DNA of 14,953 bases from an uncultured bacterium (GTDB taxonomy: Bacteria; Actinomycetota; Coriobacteriia; Coriobacteriales; Coriobacteriaceae), in contig CAJMOP010000044.1 of the NCBI GenBank assembly GCA_905215115.1, positions 1-14,953 of the forward strand, given 5' to 3'. Of this stretch, positions 1 to 6,890 are shown in pieces (position 1 is the stretch's first letter; each line of letters begins with the position of its first letter). The translations under genes and the position numbers were made by a program. The notes under the pieces are model-generated. The model saw nothing but the letters and a program-made list of their open reading frames with translations. It was not told where the DNA came from and did not search any database.

Positions 1-1
1 G

Positions 2-520
2 ACCACGGCGCGCGTCGCCCCCAACAGCCTGCGCGCCAAGGCAGCAGCAGAGCGCAGCCAGACGCAAAAGAAGGTCATCGTCTTCTCGATCGCCATCGCC
101 ATCGTCGCGGTCATCGCCTGCGCCGGCGCCATCCTTATCACCACCGCCGGAGAGGGCCTGGGCGAGCGCCCCGAGCCAATTCTTTCCTCGCGCACGACCG
201 AGCAAGACGCGGACAGCGCCGGCCAATCGCAAAGCCAGCAGAACGACTCACAGGCCAACTCCGCACCCACCGATTCTTCCTCGACCACCCCTGATCAGTC
301 GCAAGGCACCGATTCCTCTTCGAACAGCGGCGGCACACAATCCGGAACGACCGACTCCAGCCAAACGACCGACGGCTCTCAGCAGAGCACGGGTGACCAG
401 ACGAGCGGCAATGCATCGGGCACGGGCTCAACCGACAACAGCAACACAAACAGCTCGAGCGGAACCGCATCCGGCACGGCATCCGACAGCTCGAGCCAAG
501 GCACGACATCGGGCAACTAA
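2..520 (+). CDS. C-terminal part of a single-pass membrane protein with Ser/Thr/Gln-rich extracellular tail (5' end outside window)
   Basis: An open frame enters from the left edge and ends at TAA 518-520, giving 172 visible residues. Visible residues 1-24 are basic and Ala-rich (RAKAAAERSQTQKK). Residues 25-47 (VIVFSIAIAIVAVIACAGAIL) form one hydrophobic transmembrane segment. Residues 50-172 are low-complexity Ser/Thr/Gln/Gly/Asp/Asn sequence with almost no hydrophobic residues. By the positive-inside rule the short basic side is cytoplasmic and the tail is outside, probably an unstructured stalk crossing the cell wall. The missing N-terminal part may hold a cytoplasmic domain, so the function cannot be named. 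A strong hairpin follows 35 bp after the stop, so this is the last gene of its unit. The opposite frame is also open here, but only as a mirror of the repetitive codons. Confidence 0.72.
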   Translation, partial: TTARVAPNSLRAKAAAERSQTQKKVIVFSIAIAIVAVIACAGAILITTAGEGLGERPEPILSSRTTEQDADSAGQSQSQQNDSQANSAPTDSSSTTPDQSQGTDSSSNSGGTQSGTTDSSQTTDGSQQSTGDQTSGNASGTGSTDNSNTNSSSGTASGTASDSSSQGTTSGN

Positions 521-554
521 GCACGATCGCCTCTCACAGATAACCGACCTGTAT

Positions 555-590
555 AACGGGCGCGAACCGGCAACGGTCGCGCCCGTTTGC
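555..590 (+). terminator. Rho-independent-type terminator after the membrane protein gene
   Basis: AACGGGCGCGA (555-565) and TCGCGCCCGTT (577-587) form a perfect 11-bp stem with an 11-nt loop, followed by TGCTTT. The T run is short, but stem strength and position (35 bp after the stop at 520, before the next gene) fit a terminator. Confidence 0.7.
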
Positions 591-658
591 TTTGGGCGCC
601 GAGGTGGCAAGCCCTGCGCGATGGTAAGATGCTTTGGTGTGTAAAGAGGAGATTTGCC

Positions 659-1966
659 ATGAGCAAGACAATAGTTAAGCCCACGCTATCGCTGGGCAAC
701 CACATCTATCTGTATCGCCTGCTGCGCGATGCGATTGGATGCGGCAAGCAAACGTTTATGACACAGGTCGAGGAGACACTCGCCGCTGGCGATATGACCG
801 CTTATGACCTGGGCTTCGAGTCCACGCGCGAGCTGCTCGAGGAACTCGACGACTGCATTAAGCTGACCGTCTTTAAGGGCGGACGTCTGTATGCCACCGT
901 CATCGCCAATGAGGCCTGGGATGCTGCCCTTGCCAAGGGCGAGGACAAGCCCAAGGCCGCCAAGGGCGCCAAGCAGTCCTACAAAAAGAAAAAGCGCGGC
1001 GAGAAGGACCTGAAGGCCGTGCGTCCCAAGCACGTTAAGCGTCCCGAGCCCGAGTCCGTGGCCGAAGTCGCTCCGGAGCCCGAGCCCGAGGTAGAGGCTG
1101 AAGTCACTGCTGAAGTAACGGCAGAGGTCGAAACTGAAATCGCTGCCACGACCGAGCCCGAAGTCATGGCTGAGCAGGAAGCCGCCGTTGAGCTCAACGA
1201 GGTTCCCAAGTCGAAAGCCGAAGAAACCGCCGGCCAACCCGAGACGTCTGCGTTCCAAAACAGCGATGTCTTTGGCGACAACGCCGAGGACGACCAGTCC
1301 GACGAGCCTGCGAATCAAGACGCTACCGAGGCGACGCCGGAACCCGAGACGCCGCAGCCCGCCATCTCGCTCACGGTTGTCTATGACCCCGAGAACGCCA
1401 ACGCCGGCATCACCACCATGGTATCCACGCCGGTCGAGGCCAAGCCGAACGTCGAGGCAGAGGACACTCCGCAGGCCGGTGCCAAAACCGGGACCGAAGA
1501 CACGTCCATCTCCGTGGAACCGACAGATTCCATAGCTAAGCCAGAAGCGGCATCTGAGTCTGCACCTGTCATTGAGTCCGCATCCGCACCCGCCTGTGAC
1601 CAGGCTCCCACACCTGCACCGACTCCGGTCCCCAATTCAGCACCGGCCCCCGCTCCCGCAGCACCGACCATCCCCGGGGACTTCCCCATCGATTTCGCGA
1701 CCGAGGTCTTCTGCCCTAGTCCGCTGCTGCACCAGCTGTCGACTTATCTCCCCTACGGCGCCGACACCCTCGGCATCGTCGGCGAGTACTACTGGATCGC
1801 TCGCGAGCGCGGTACCATCGAGGCCGGCCGTAACCGCGCGAGCTTCCCCCTGCGCTACACACAGGCCGGCAAACGCCACGAAGTCACCGTACGCATTCGC
1901 CGCAACACCACCGGCGGCCTCGGAGCCACCTGGGCCATCGACAAGGTCGAAGCCCCGGCCGAGTAA
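659..1966 (+). CDS. Hypothetical protein: N-terminal small (possibly winged-helix/LOTUS-like) domain, long Pro/Glu/Ala linker, C-terminal basic domain
   Basis: 435 aa, not recognised as a named family. The ATG at 659 is chosen because AAGAGGAG (644-651) sits 7 nt upstream; the upstream ATG at 587 lies inside the previous terminator. Residues 10-92 look folded: a helix (HIYLYRLLRDAI), another (FMTQVEETLAAG), then LGFESTRELLEELDDCIKL and VFKGGRLYATVI. The last two resemble the helix-plus-beta-wing part of OST-HTH/LOTUS domains; this is pattern-level similarity only. Residues 97-128 are Lys-rich (KKKKRGEKDLK). Residues 128-340 are a disordered Glu/Pro/Ala linker with AEVT repeats near 147-156 and a Pro/Ala stretch at 315-337. 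Residues 341-435 form a second folded domain with strand-rich basic sequence (RHEVTVRIRRNTTGG). No signal peptide or membrane segment is present, so it should be cytoplasmic. Nucleic-acid binding would fit the basic patches but is inference. Confidence 0.8.
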   Translation: MSKTIVKPTLSLGNHIYLYRLLRDAIGCGKQTFMTQVEETLAAGDMTAYDLGFESTRELLEELDDCIKLTVFKGGRLYATVIANEAWDAALAKGEDKPKAAKGAKQSYKKKKRGEKDLKAVRPKHVKRPEPESVAEVAPEPEPEVEAEVTAEVTAEVETEIAATTEPEVMAEQEAAVELNEVPKSKAEETAGQPETSAFQNSDVFGDNAEDDQSDEPANQDATEATPEPETPQPAISLTVVYDPENANAGITTMVSTPVEAKPNVEAEDTPQAGAKTGTEDTSISVEPTDSIAKPEAASESAPVIESASAPACDQAPTPAPTPVPNSAPAPAPAAPTIPGDFPIDFATEVFCPSPLLHQLSTYLPYGADTLGIVGEYYWIARERGTIEAGRNRASFPLRYTQAGKRHEVTVRIRRNTTGGLGATWAIDKVEAPAE

Positions 1967-1967
1967 A

Positions 1968-2007
1968 AAACGGCCTCGGATAGCCAATTGACCATCCGAG
2001 GCCGTTT
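1968..2007. terminator. Bidirectional terminator between convergent genes
   Basis: AAACGGCCTCGGAT (1968-1981) and ATCCGAGGCCGTTT (1994-2007) are perfect 14-bp arms with a 12-nt loop. Read on the minus strand the stem runs into a T tract (1970-1964), so it best serves the minus-strand lipoprotein gene ending at 2021. It also lies 1 bp after the plus-strand stop at 1966 and can end that transcript. Confidence 0.85.
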
Positions 2008-2020
2008 GAATTCAGGCCTT

Positions 2021-2440
2021 TTAGTTGTCATCGGCGCATATAGACACCAGAGAAGCAAGCTCATCCTCAAGTTGCGGAGCAAAGTATCTAAAAGAAACCT
2101 GCGCTCCAGTCGGTATCGACTCAATCATATTCGCAGCATTATCTGAAACTCGGTACGATGCAGTTTCACCTGTCTTCAAATCCTCTATTGAGCAGACAGC
2201 GTCTTCAGCATCAATCGACCTAAGCACGCCTTCTCCTTGTAACATCACATCGGCATGCCCGCCAGCTATTTCTAATGAACCTGAGTCTGTCGCAGTCACT
2301 TCTCCGGAACCTCCGCGCGATATCTCTTCCTTTGTTGAACAGCCCACCAATGAAGCCATCAGCACCAAAGACAGAGCTAGACGAATCGCCCTACTTCGAA
2401 AAAGTCGTTCCATAAGTCCACGCATAATAGCTCTGATCAT
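2021..2440 (-). CDS. Putative lipoprotein overlapping the upstream cysteine peptidase gene
   Basis: Up to 139 aa, unrecognised. The N-terminus has arginines (RLFRSRAIR), a hydrophobic stretch (LALSLVLMASLVG) and then Cys34 in SLVGC, a good lipobox, so it should be a membrane-anchored exported lipoprotein. The mature part (about 105 aa) is acidic, with VLRSIDAEDAVCSIEDLKTGETASYRV suggesting a small beta-rich fold. The start overlaps the 3' end of the peptidase gene (stop 2391-2393) in another frame, which implies co-transcription and translational coupling. Three in-frame ATGs compete (2440, 2425, 2413). None has a good Shine-Dalgarno; the 2413 start gives the most typical 25-residue signal. 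The overlap suggests a partner of the peptidase (inhibitor, chaperone or anchor), but no homology supports this. Base composition is AT-richer than the flanking genes, like the peptidase gene. Confidence 0.7.
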   Translation of the reverse strand: MIRAIMRGLMERLFRSRAIRLALSLVLMASLVGCSTKEEISRGGSGEVTATDSGSLEIAGGHADVMLQGEGVLRSIDAEDAVCSIEDLKTGETASYRVSDNAANMIESIPTGAQVSFRYFAPQLEDELASLVSICADDN

Positions 2441-3518
2441 ACTTCAGGAAGGATAAAGATGAATTCCAGCCGTCCGCTATGCCAATCATCTGCCTTGTCT
2501 CTCCAGTTTTCTTACCAGTAAGTGTGGCGTAAGCCTCCGCTGTTACAGAATGGGCTGATCCGTTGTACAAACTCGCATGTAAAACATTCGGTCTATTAGA
2601 GTTAATCTCATTTTGAATGCTCGCGATAGCCGGAGAGGAGACAGTGCGGGCGATAAGAGTACTTCCTCTGCTTGCGCAGTAATTTGTAAACCCCGTTGCA
2701 CAGGTTGATATCGGCGTTCCGCCCAAAACAACGCCGGGAACAGTCTGTTCTTCATCGGAAAGAGCATGGGTATTGGTGTAATTCCATATCTGCATATATT
2801 GCGAAGGGTCGCTATATAAATTGGCAATGCCATACAGTTCCGCAACGTTCGAAAAAGCTGTCACCATACAAGCATAGTGGGCAGTAAGCCTCTTAATCTC
2901 GCTTTCATCATATGACATAAACTGAGAAATGGAACGAAATCCAGATACTGTGTAATCCTGCATTTGAGTTGCGTAAATTACGACATCGTTCCAGCTTGAA
3001 GGTTTATTCGATAAAACGACAGGCCGTCCTTCTATGGAAACAGCCGGGATTGTTCTTCCGCAATTTGTTGTTATTGAACCGTCCAAAGATTGCACACCGA
3101 ATTCGAATGGATTGATCATTACGACTGGGTTATTGAAAGAATAAGACTCAACACCAAGATCTCCTCCCCGATCCATAGGGCTGACTAAGCCGTCTCCAAA
3201 ACGATATCCCGTAAGTATTTCATCATCTGAAGCATCTAAAACCAAATAGCCCGCGGCTCTATTGAATGTCACAACCGGAACAATGTAGCCAAGCGGGGAC
3301 CCATCAACGTCTACAAAAGGAATAGGGTCAGAGGGCGTATACGAAGAGCCGAGGAGTCCCTTTATATATTTATCGGCAAGCTCTTGCGCAATTTCTGAAG
3401 TAAATTGTATCTGCTCACCATCAATATTGCCCGTCGAAGCAAAAACCTCTTTCGGACGTGCGGCTAAGGCGACAATTGAAGACGCGACAAGTTGCAGAAA
3501 ACGACGACGCGAAAGCAT
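2391..3518 (-). CDS. Tat-exported papain-like cysteine peptidase (C39-like/C10-like) with pro-domain
   Basis: 375 aa. The N-terminus carries a twin-arginine motif, SRRRFLQ (residues 3-9), before the hydrophobic LVASSIVALAA, so export of a folded protein by the Tat pathway is expected. Residues 40-130 resemble the pro-domain of streptopain and C39-like proteins (FVDVDGSPLGYIVPV, then GYLVLDAS). The catalytic part shows Cys217 in HYACMVTAFSNVAELYG, at the start of a helix as in CGPT-type C39/C10 enzymes; His323 in NGSAHSVTAEAY; and Asp349 in IADGWN near the usual third position. The order Cys-His-Asp and the spacing fit an active peptidase. Substrate is unknown. AGAAAGAAG lies 5 nt before the ATG as ribosome binding site. 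It is followed by an overlapping lipoprotein gene. A sample 60-nt stretch (2941-3000) is about 42% GC against about 67% for a stretch of pgi, suggesting recent acquisition. Peptidase class is fairly sure; exact family is not. Confidence 0.78.
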   Translation of the reverse strand: MLSRRRFLQLVASSIVALAARPKEVFASTGNIDGEQIQFTSEIAQELADKYIKGLLGSSYTPSDPIPFVDVDGSPLGYIVPVVTFNRAAGYLVLDASDDEILTGYRFGDGLVSPMDRGGDLGVESYSFNNPVVMINPFEFGVQSLDGSITTNCGRTIPAVSIEGRPVVLSNKPSSWNDVVIYATQMQDYTVSGFRSISQFMSYDESEIKRLTAHYACMVTAFSNVAELYGIANLYSDPSQYMQIWNYTNTHALSDEEQTVPGVVLGGTPISTCATGFTNYCASRGSTLIARTVSSPAIASIQNEINSNRPNVLHASLYNGSAHSVTAEAYATLTGKKTGETRQMIGIADGWNSSLSFLKYDQSYYAWTYGTTFSK

Positions 3519-3574
3519 ATGTTCTTCTTTCTAGAGGAGCGACTTATAAGATACTCCTATTCTATAACCTTTTT

Positions 3575-3586
3575 TGTAACGTTACA
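3575..3586. promoter_or_regulatory. 12-bp perfect palindrome TGTAACGTTACA, candidate operator of the peptidase gene
   Basis: TGTAACGTTACA is its own reverse complement and lies 57 bp before the peptidase ATG. On the minus strand TAGAAT (3564-3559) can act as -10. The -35 position 17 bp further upstream falls on the palindrome edge and has no TTGACA-like hexamer. A weak -35 covered by a dyad fits an activator or repressor site. The regulator is unknown. Confidence 0.35.
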
Positions 3587-3760
3587 GCACTGGTTATATT
3601 TCAATTCGATTTGCTTATGTCCTTGTAGCCCAATACGTCTTTACGTTTTAAACGGAATTAGAAAATCACTCATAGCAAAAACGGGCTTTAATCCCAAAGA
3701 GATGACTTTGATTATGAATCAAACCAGCAGCCAGGGCATAGCTGCAGTGCAATTGCTACA

Positions 3761-3790
3761 AGAAAGGCCGCCCTTGCTGGCGGCCTTTCT
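3761..3790 (-). terminator. Terminator of ettA
   Basis: AGAAAGGCCGCC (3761-3772) and GGCGGCCTTTCT (3779-3790) form a perfect 12-bp stem with a 6-nt loop, 8 bp beyond the ettA stop on the minus strand. The stem ends in TTTCTT in that direction. No plus-strand gene needs it. Confidence 0.88.
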
Positions 3791-3798
3791 ACTTGCTA

Positions 3799-5478
3799 CT
3801 AATCGCGCGTCAGCTTGCGGTGAATACGATGCGGCTGGGCTGCGTCCTCGCCCAAGCGCTCGATACGGTTAGCCTGATAGGCCTCGAAGTTGCCCTCGAA
3901 CCAATACCAGTTGCCCGGATTCTCGTCGGTGCCCTCCCATGCCAGAATGTGCGTGGCGACGCGGTCCAGGAACATACGGTCGTGGCTAATGACCACCGAG
4001 CAGCCCGGGAACTCGAGCAGCGCCGCCTCAAGCGAGGACAGCGTCTCGACGTCGAGGTCGTTCGTGGGCTCGTCGAGGAGCAGCAGGTTGCCGCCCTGCT
4101 TGAGCGTGAGCGCCAAGTTCAGACGGTTGCGCTCGCCACCGGAGAGTACGCCGGCGCGCTTCTGCTGGTCCTGGCCCTTAAAGCCAAAGCTCGCCACGTA
4201 CGCGCGGCTCGGAACCTCGGTCTCGCCGACCATCATGTGGTCCAGGCCGTCCGAGACGACCTCCCATAGGTTCTTATCGGGGTCGATGCCGGAACGGTTC
4301 TGGTCGACGTAAGAAATCTTGACGGTCTCGCCCACCTCGAGCTCGCCCGAAGTCAGCGGCTCCAAACCCACGATGGTCTTGAAGAGCGTGGTCTTGCCGA
4401 CACCGTTGGGGCCGATGACGCCCACGATGCCGTTACGCGGCAGGGTGAATGAAAGGTCGTCGATGAGCACGCGGCCATCGAACTCCTTGTGCAGGTGATG
4501 GGCCTCGAGCACCTTGTTGCCCAGACGCGGGCCCACAGGGATGCGGATGTCGGTCCAGTCGAGCTTCTGGCTTGCGCGGGCCTCGGCCTCCATCTCCTCG
4601 TAGCGAGCCAGACGGGCCTTGTTCTTGGCCTGGCGAGCCTTGGGCGAGCTGCGTACCCACTCGAGCTCGGCCTCCATGCGCTTGGCGAGCTTGGCATCGC
4701 GGTTGCCCTGCGCCTCGATACGCGCGGCCTTGGTCTCCAGATACGTGGAGTAGTTGCCCTTGTAGGGATAAAGGTGACCGCGGTCGACCTCGCAGATCCA
4801 CTCGGCAACGTTATCCAGGAAGTAGCGATCGTGCGTGACGGCAAGCACCGCGCCCTGGTAGTTGTGCAGGAAGTGCTCGAGCCACAGGATCGACTCGGCG
4901 TCCAAGTGGTTGGTGGGCTCGTCGAGCAGCAGCAGGTCGGGAGCCTCGAGCAGCAGTTTGCACAGCGCCACGCGACGACGCTCGCCGCCGGAGAGCACGT
5001 TAACCGGCATGTCGGAATCGGGCAGCTGCAAGGCGTCCATGGCCTGGCCGAGCTTGGAATCGATATCCCAGCCGTCGGCGGTATCAATCTCGTCCTGGAG
5101 CTTGCCCATCTCGGCCATGAGGGCGTCCATGTCGCAATCCGGGTCGCACATCTCCTCGCCGATCTTATTGAAGCGATCGACCTTGGCGATCATATCGCCA
5201 AACGCCATGCGCACGTTCTCGATAACGGTCTTGTCGTCGTCGAGCGGCGGTTCCTGCTGCAGGATACCCACGGTGTAGCCGGGGGTGAGCCTGGCATCGC
5301 CGTTTGAGACCTCCTCGATACCGGCCATGATCTTGAGCAGGGTCGACTTGCCCATGCCGTTGGGGCCCACGACACCGATCTTGGCACCGGGGTAGAAGCT
5401 CAGGGTCACGTCGTCAAGGATTACCTTGTCGCCATGGGCCTTGCGAGCCTGATACATCTGGTAGATAAACTCCGCCAT
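3799..5478 (-). CDS. ettA: Energy-dependent translational throttle protein EttA (ABC-F ATPase)
   Basis: 559 aa, close to the 555 aa of E. coli EttA and similar throughout. EttA is a soluble ABC-F protein that binds the ribosomal E site and gates the first elongation steps in response to the ATP/ADP ratio. Two ATPase domains are visible. The first has Walker A GPNGMGKST (38-46), signature LSGGERRR (162-169), Walker B LLLLDEPTNHLD (182-193) and the switch His216. The second has GPNGVGKTT (356-364), LSGGERNR (445-452) and LLLLDEPTNDLD. The arm insertion lies near residues 95-140, and the basic linker that contacts P-site tRNA near 245-305 (ELEWVRSSPKARQAKNKARL). The short arm and near-full-length match favour EttA over Uup or antibiotic-resistance ABC-F proteins. 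The ATG at 5478 follows a weak AGG/AAAGGAT region. It has its own terminator and seems monocistronic. Confidence 0.95.
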   Translation of the reverse strand: MAEFIYQMYQARKAHGDKVILDDVTLSFYPGAKIGVVGPNGMGKSTLLKIMAGIEEVSNGDARLTPGYTVGILQQEPPLDDDKTVIENVRMAFGDMIAKVDRFNKIGEEMCDPDCDMDALMAEMGKLQDEIDTADGWDIDSKLGQAMDALQLPDSDMPVNVLSGGERRRVALCKLLLEAPDLLLLDEPTNHLDAESILWLEHFLHNYQGAVLAVTHDRYFLDNVAEWICEVDRGHLYPYKGNYSTYLETKAARIEAQGNRDAKLAKRMEAELEWVRSSPKARQAKNKARLARYEEMEAEARASQKLDWTDIRIPVGPRLGNKVLEAHHLHKEFDGRVLIDDLSFTLPRNGIVGVIGPNGVGKTTLFKTIVGLEPLTSGELEVGETVKISYVDQNRSGIDPDKNLWEVVSDGLDHMMVGETEVPSRAYVASFGFKGQDQQKRAGVLSGGERNRLNLALTLKQGGNLLLLDEPTNDLDVETLSSLEAALLEFPGCSVVISHDRMFLDRVATHILAWEGTDENPGNWYWFEGNFEAYQANRIERLGEDAAQPHRIHRKLTRD

Positions 5479-5570
5479 TTGCCTGTTTTATCCTTTCTAC
5501 CTGCTGTTTCCCTATTCTTGATTCGCTTTAGTGGAAACAAAATGAGGAAACCAGCTCTGAAACTTAACGA

Positions 5571-5597
5571 AAAAGGGGCATGGTTGCCCACGCCCCT
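5571..5597 (-). terminator. Terminator after sdpI
   Basis: On the minus strand AGGGGC (5597-5592) and GCCCCT (5579-5574) pair around a 12-nt loop and are followed by a T tract (5574-5571). An inner GGGC/GCCC pairing is an alternative. It lies 65 bp after the sdpI stop. Confidence 0.65.
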
Positions 5598-5661
5598 AAT
5601 ACTACCTGGGAAAAGTCCCCCAGAACATACTATGAACTGCGTACGCTAGTTTTCCGCAACC

Positions 5662-6366
5662 TTAGCGAACGGCTCGCTGCGATTTACGCCACAGCAGATA
5701 CGAGTAGACGTAGACGGCTCCGACCGAACCAAACGCCAGCACCGCAATCACCGCGGCGACGACTTCACTCGAAAGCACGCTACCCGCCACGCCCATCACA
5801 ATCAAACCAACACCCAGCACCATAAAGCAAGCACCGCCAAAGCGCTGTGTGCGGCGCCAGTTCTCGGGATCGGCAAGCGCCCAGGGCGTTTTGATACCAA
5901 GCGTATAGTTCTGCTTCACACGCGGCAAGTAGTTGCCTACGCCGATGAACAGCAAACCGATGGCACCGGAAATCAGCACGTTGACCGAACCGACCGCCGG
6001 CACCACGCCCCAGACCGTAAGCTCACCCAACCAGCTTATGGCACACATGAACAAGGTGAAGGCGATTACGAAGCCCTGATAGAACTTGCCCGAGGTTCGA
6101 TATGCCTCACCTTTGGGGTCAATGCGTGGCACCACGTAGAACATTGCAAGAAGTGCCAGAGGCAGCACGCCGAGCGCGGAGACCATCCAGCTAGGGCCCC
6201 AACCGTCGACGGCGCCGTTCGCTCCCCAGTGCGTGGGAATCTGTGCAGGCAAGCTCGGCATCACCATAAGGTGCGCCGCGACATTAATAGCGCAGACCAC
6301 AACAAGCATGGCCCATACACGCGGCGATACCCCCGTGGCGTGAATGCCCTTGTTTTCGTTATTCAT
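5662..6366 (-). CDS. sdpI: SdpI family immunity/integral membrane protein (DUF1648 + SdpI domains)
   Basis: 234 aa from the ATG at 6366, chosen because it follows GAGG by 4 nt and overlaps the sdpR stop by 8 nt (translational coupling); an upstream in-frame ATG at 6408 would bury 16 codons in sdpR. Six hydrophobic segments are seen near 17-36, 58-79, 97-115, 127-145, 177-194 and 203-225. The DUF1648 signature is PAQIPTHWGANG (40-51). The SdpI signature is GNYLPRVKQNYTLGIKTPWA (144-163) followed by ENWRRTQRFGG. In Bacillus subtilis SdpI protects against the SDP cannibalism toxin and also captures the repressor SdpR at the membrane when toxin is bound. Here sdpR lies directly upstream, but no sdpABC toxin genes are in view, so the ligand is unknown. 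It may defend against toxins of neighbours. Confidence 0.88.
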   Translation of the reverse strand: MNNENKGIHATGVSPRVWAMLVVVCAINVAAHLMVMPSLPAQIPTHWGANGAVDGWGPSWMVSALGVLPLALLAMFYVVPRIDPKGEAYRTSGKFYQGFVIAFTLFMCAISWLGELTVWGVVPAVGSVNVLISGAIGLLFIGVGNYLPRVKQNYTLGIKTPWALADPENWRRTQRFGGACFMVLGVGLIVMGVAGSVLSSEVVAAVIAVLAFGSVGAVYVYSYLLWRKSQRAVR

Positions 6367-6637
6367 CCTCATCACCTTCAGTGTCTGTAAAGCCCATAAA
6401 CCAGCCAATCAAGTCCTGCATGACGGTGGTGTTTAAGCTGTAAACGATGTTTTGGCCATGGCGCTCGTCGGTCACCAACCCGGCGTTTTTGAGCGTCGCC
6501 AAATGATGGCTGAGCGACGACTTGCTAATGTCAAAATGCTCGGCAAGCTCCCCGGCCGTGCAATTGCCCTCGCGCAGTAGCTCCAAAATGCGTCGCCGTG
6601 TAGGATCGGCAAGCGCCTTAAAACCCTCTCCCGGCAT
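6359..6637 (-). CDS. sdpR: ArsR/SmtB-family repressor, SdpR-like autorepressor
   Basis: 92 aa from the ATG at 6637, which follows GAGAGGAGG by 4 nt; an upstream ATG at 6652 sits inside that ribosome binding site. The sequence starts with the ArsR hallmark FKALADPTRRRILELL (6-21), then a winged helix-turn-helix (TAGELAEHFDISKSSLSHHL, about 27-46) and a wing (DERHGQNIVYSL). SLNTTVMQDLIGWFMGF closely matches the C-terminal helix of SdpR, and no metal-binding CxC motif is present, so this is not a metal sensor. SdpR represses its own sdpRI operon until SdpI sequesters it. The acidic tail (DTEGDEDE) overlaps the sdpI start. An operator candidate covers its promoter. Confidence 0.9.
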   Translation of the reverse strand: MPGEGFKALADPTRRRILELLREGNCTAGELAEHFDISKSSLSHHLATLKNAGLVTDERHGQNIVYSLNTTVMQDLIGWFMGFTDTEGDEDE

Positions 6638-6671
6638 AGAACCTCCTCTCACTATCTCTCACGACGCGCAC

Positions 6672-6709
6672 ACTATACACGTTATTTAGATATTTGTCTA
6701 ATTATCTAA
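6672..6709 (-). promoter_or_regulatory. sdpRI promoter with overlapping SdpR-type operator
   Basis: On the minus strand TAGACA (6700-6695) and TATAGT (6677-6672) are separated by 17 bp, a good sigma-A promoter 35 bp before the sdpR ATG. TTAGATA (6686-6692) and TATCTAA (6703-6709) form a dyad that encloses the -35. A third half-site TCTAA at 6697-6701 makes a second, tighter dyad with TTAGA (6686-6690). Binding here would block RNA polymerase, as expected for an autorepressor. Confidence 0.7.
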
Positions 6710-6723
6710 TTGGCTACTATATA

Positions 6724-6752
6724 TAGAACATTCGTTCGTATTTAGCTACAAT
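6724..6752 (+). promoter_or_regulatory. Candidate promoter of the small hydrophobic peptide gene
   Basis: TACAAT (6747-6752) matches the -10 consensus at five of six positions. The -35 place 17 bp upstream reads TAGAAC (6724-6729), which is weak. Transcription would start near 6758-6760, exactly where the 5' pairing arm of the mRNA begins. A TATATA box at 6718-6723 with TTGTCT (6694-6699) is a second possibility; it would reach into the sdpR operator. Confidence 0.45.
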
Positions 6753-6803
6753 GGAAGTTGAAGCAGATGGGCCAGCTCCCTCTACCCAAGAAGGAGATGG
6801 ACT

Positions 6804-6890
6804 ATGAGTATTGACGATGTCCTGACGTTGTTATTGCTTGTAATCGCGGCTGTGGAGCTCGGCATCCACATTGGAGGTCGAATGAAATAG
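6804..6890 (+). CDS. 28-aa hydrophobic peptide, candidate type I toxin (Fst/holin-like type)
   Basis: ATG 6804 to TAG 6888-6890 encodes a 28-residue peptide: MSIDDVLTLLLLVIAAVELG, then IHIGGRMK. AAGGAG (6791-6796) lies 7 nt upstream, a near-ideal ribosome binding site, so it is very likely translated. A short acidic N-terminus, one membrane-spanning hydrophobic stretch (about residues 6-18) and a basic C-terminus fit small type I toxins and holin-like toxins that depolarise the membrane. The surroundings match too: a structured mRNA whose ends pair and an antisense promoter at the 3' end. Against this, no homologue is identified by search, and small membrane proteins with other roles look alike. 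It is transcribed divergently from sdpR-sdpI. Confidence 0.7.
   Translation: MSIDDVLTLLLLVIAAVELGIHIGGRMK

Noticed and set aside
2025..2456. 143-codon plus-strand frame opposite the lipoprotein gene
   Set aside because: The minus-strand frame has a clear lipobox and signal peptide and overlaps the peptidase gene; the plus frame has no motif or ribosome binding site.
3492..3872. 126-codon plus-strand frame between the peptidase and ettA
   Set aside because: It starts inside the peptidase signal sequence, runs through the ettA terminator and into ettA antisense; no ribosome binding site or family pattern.
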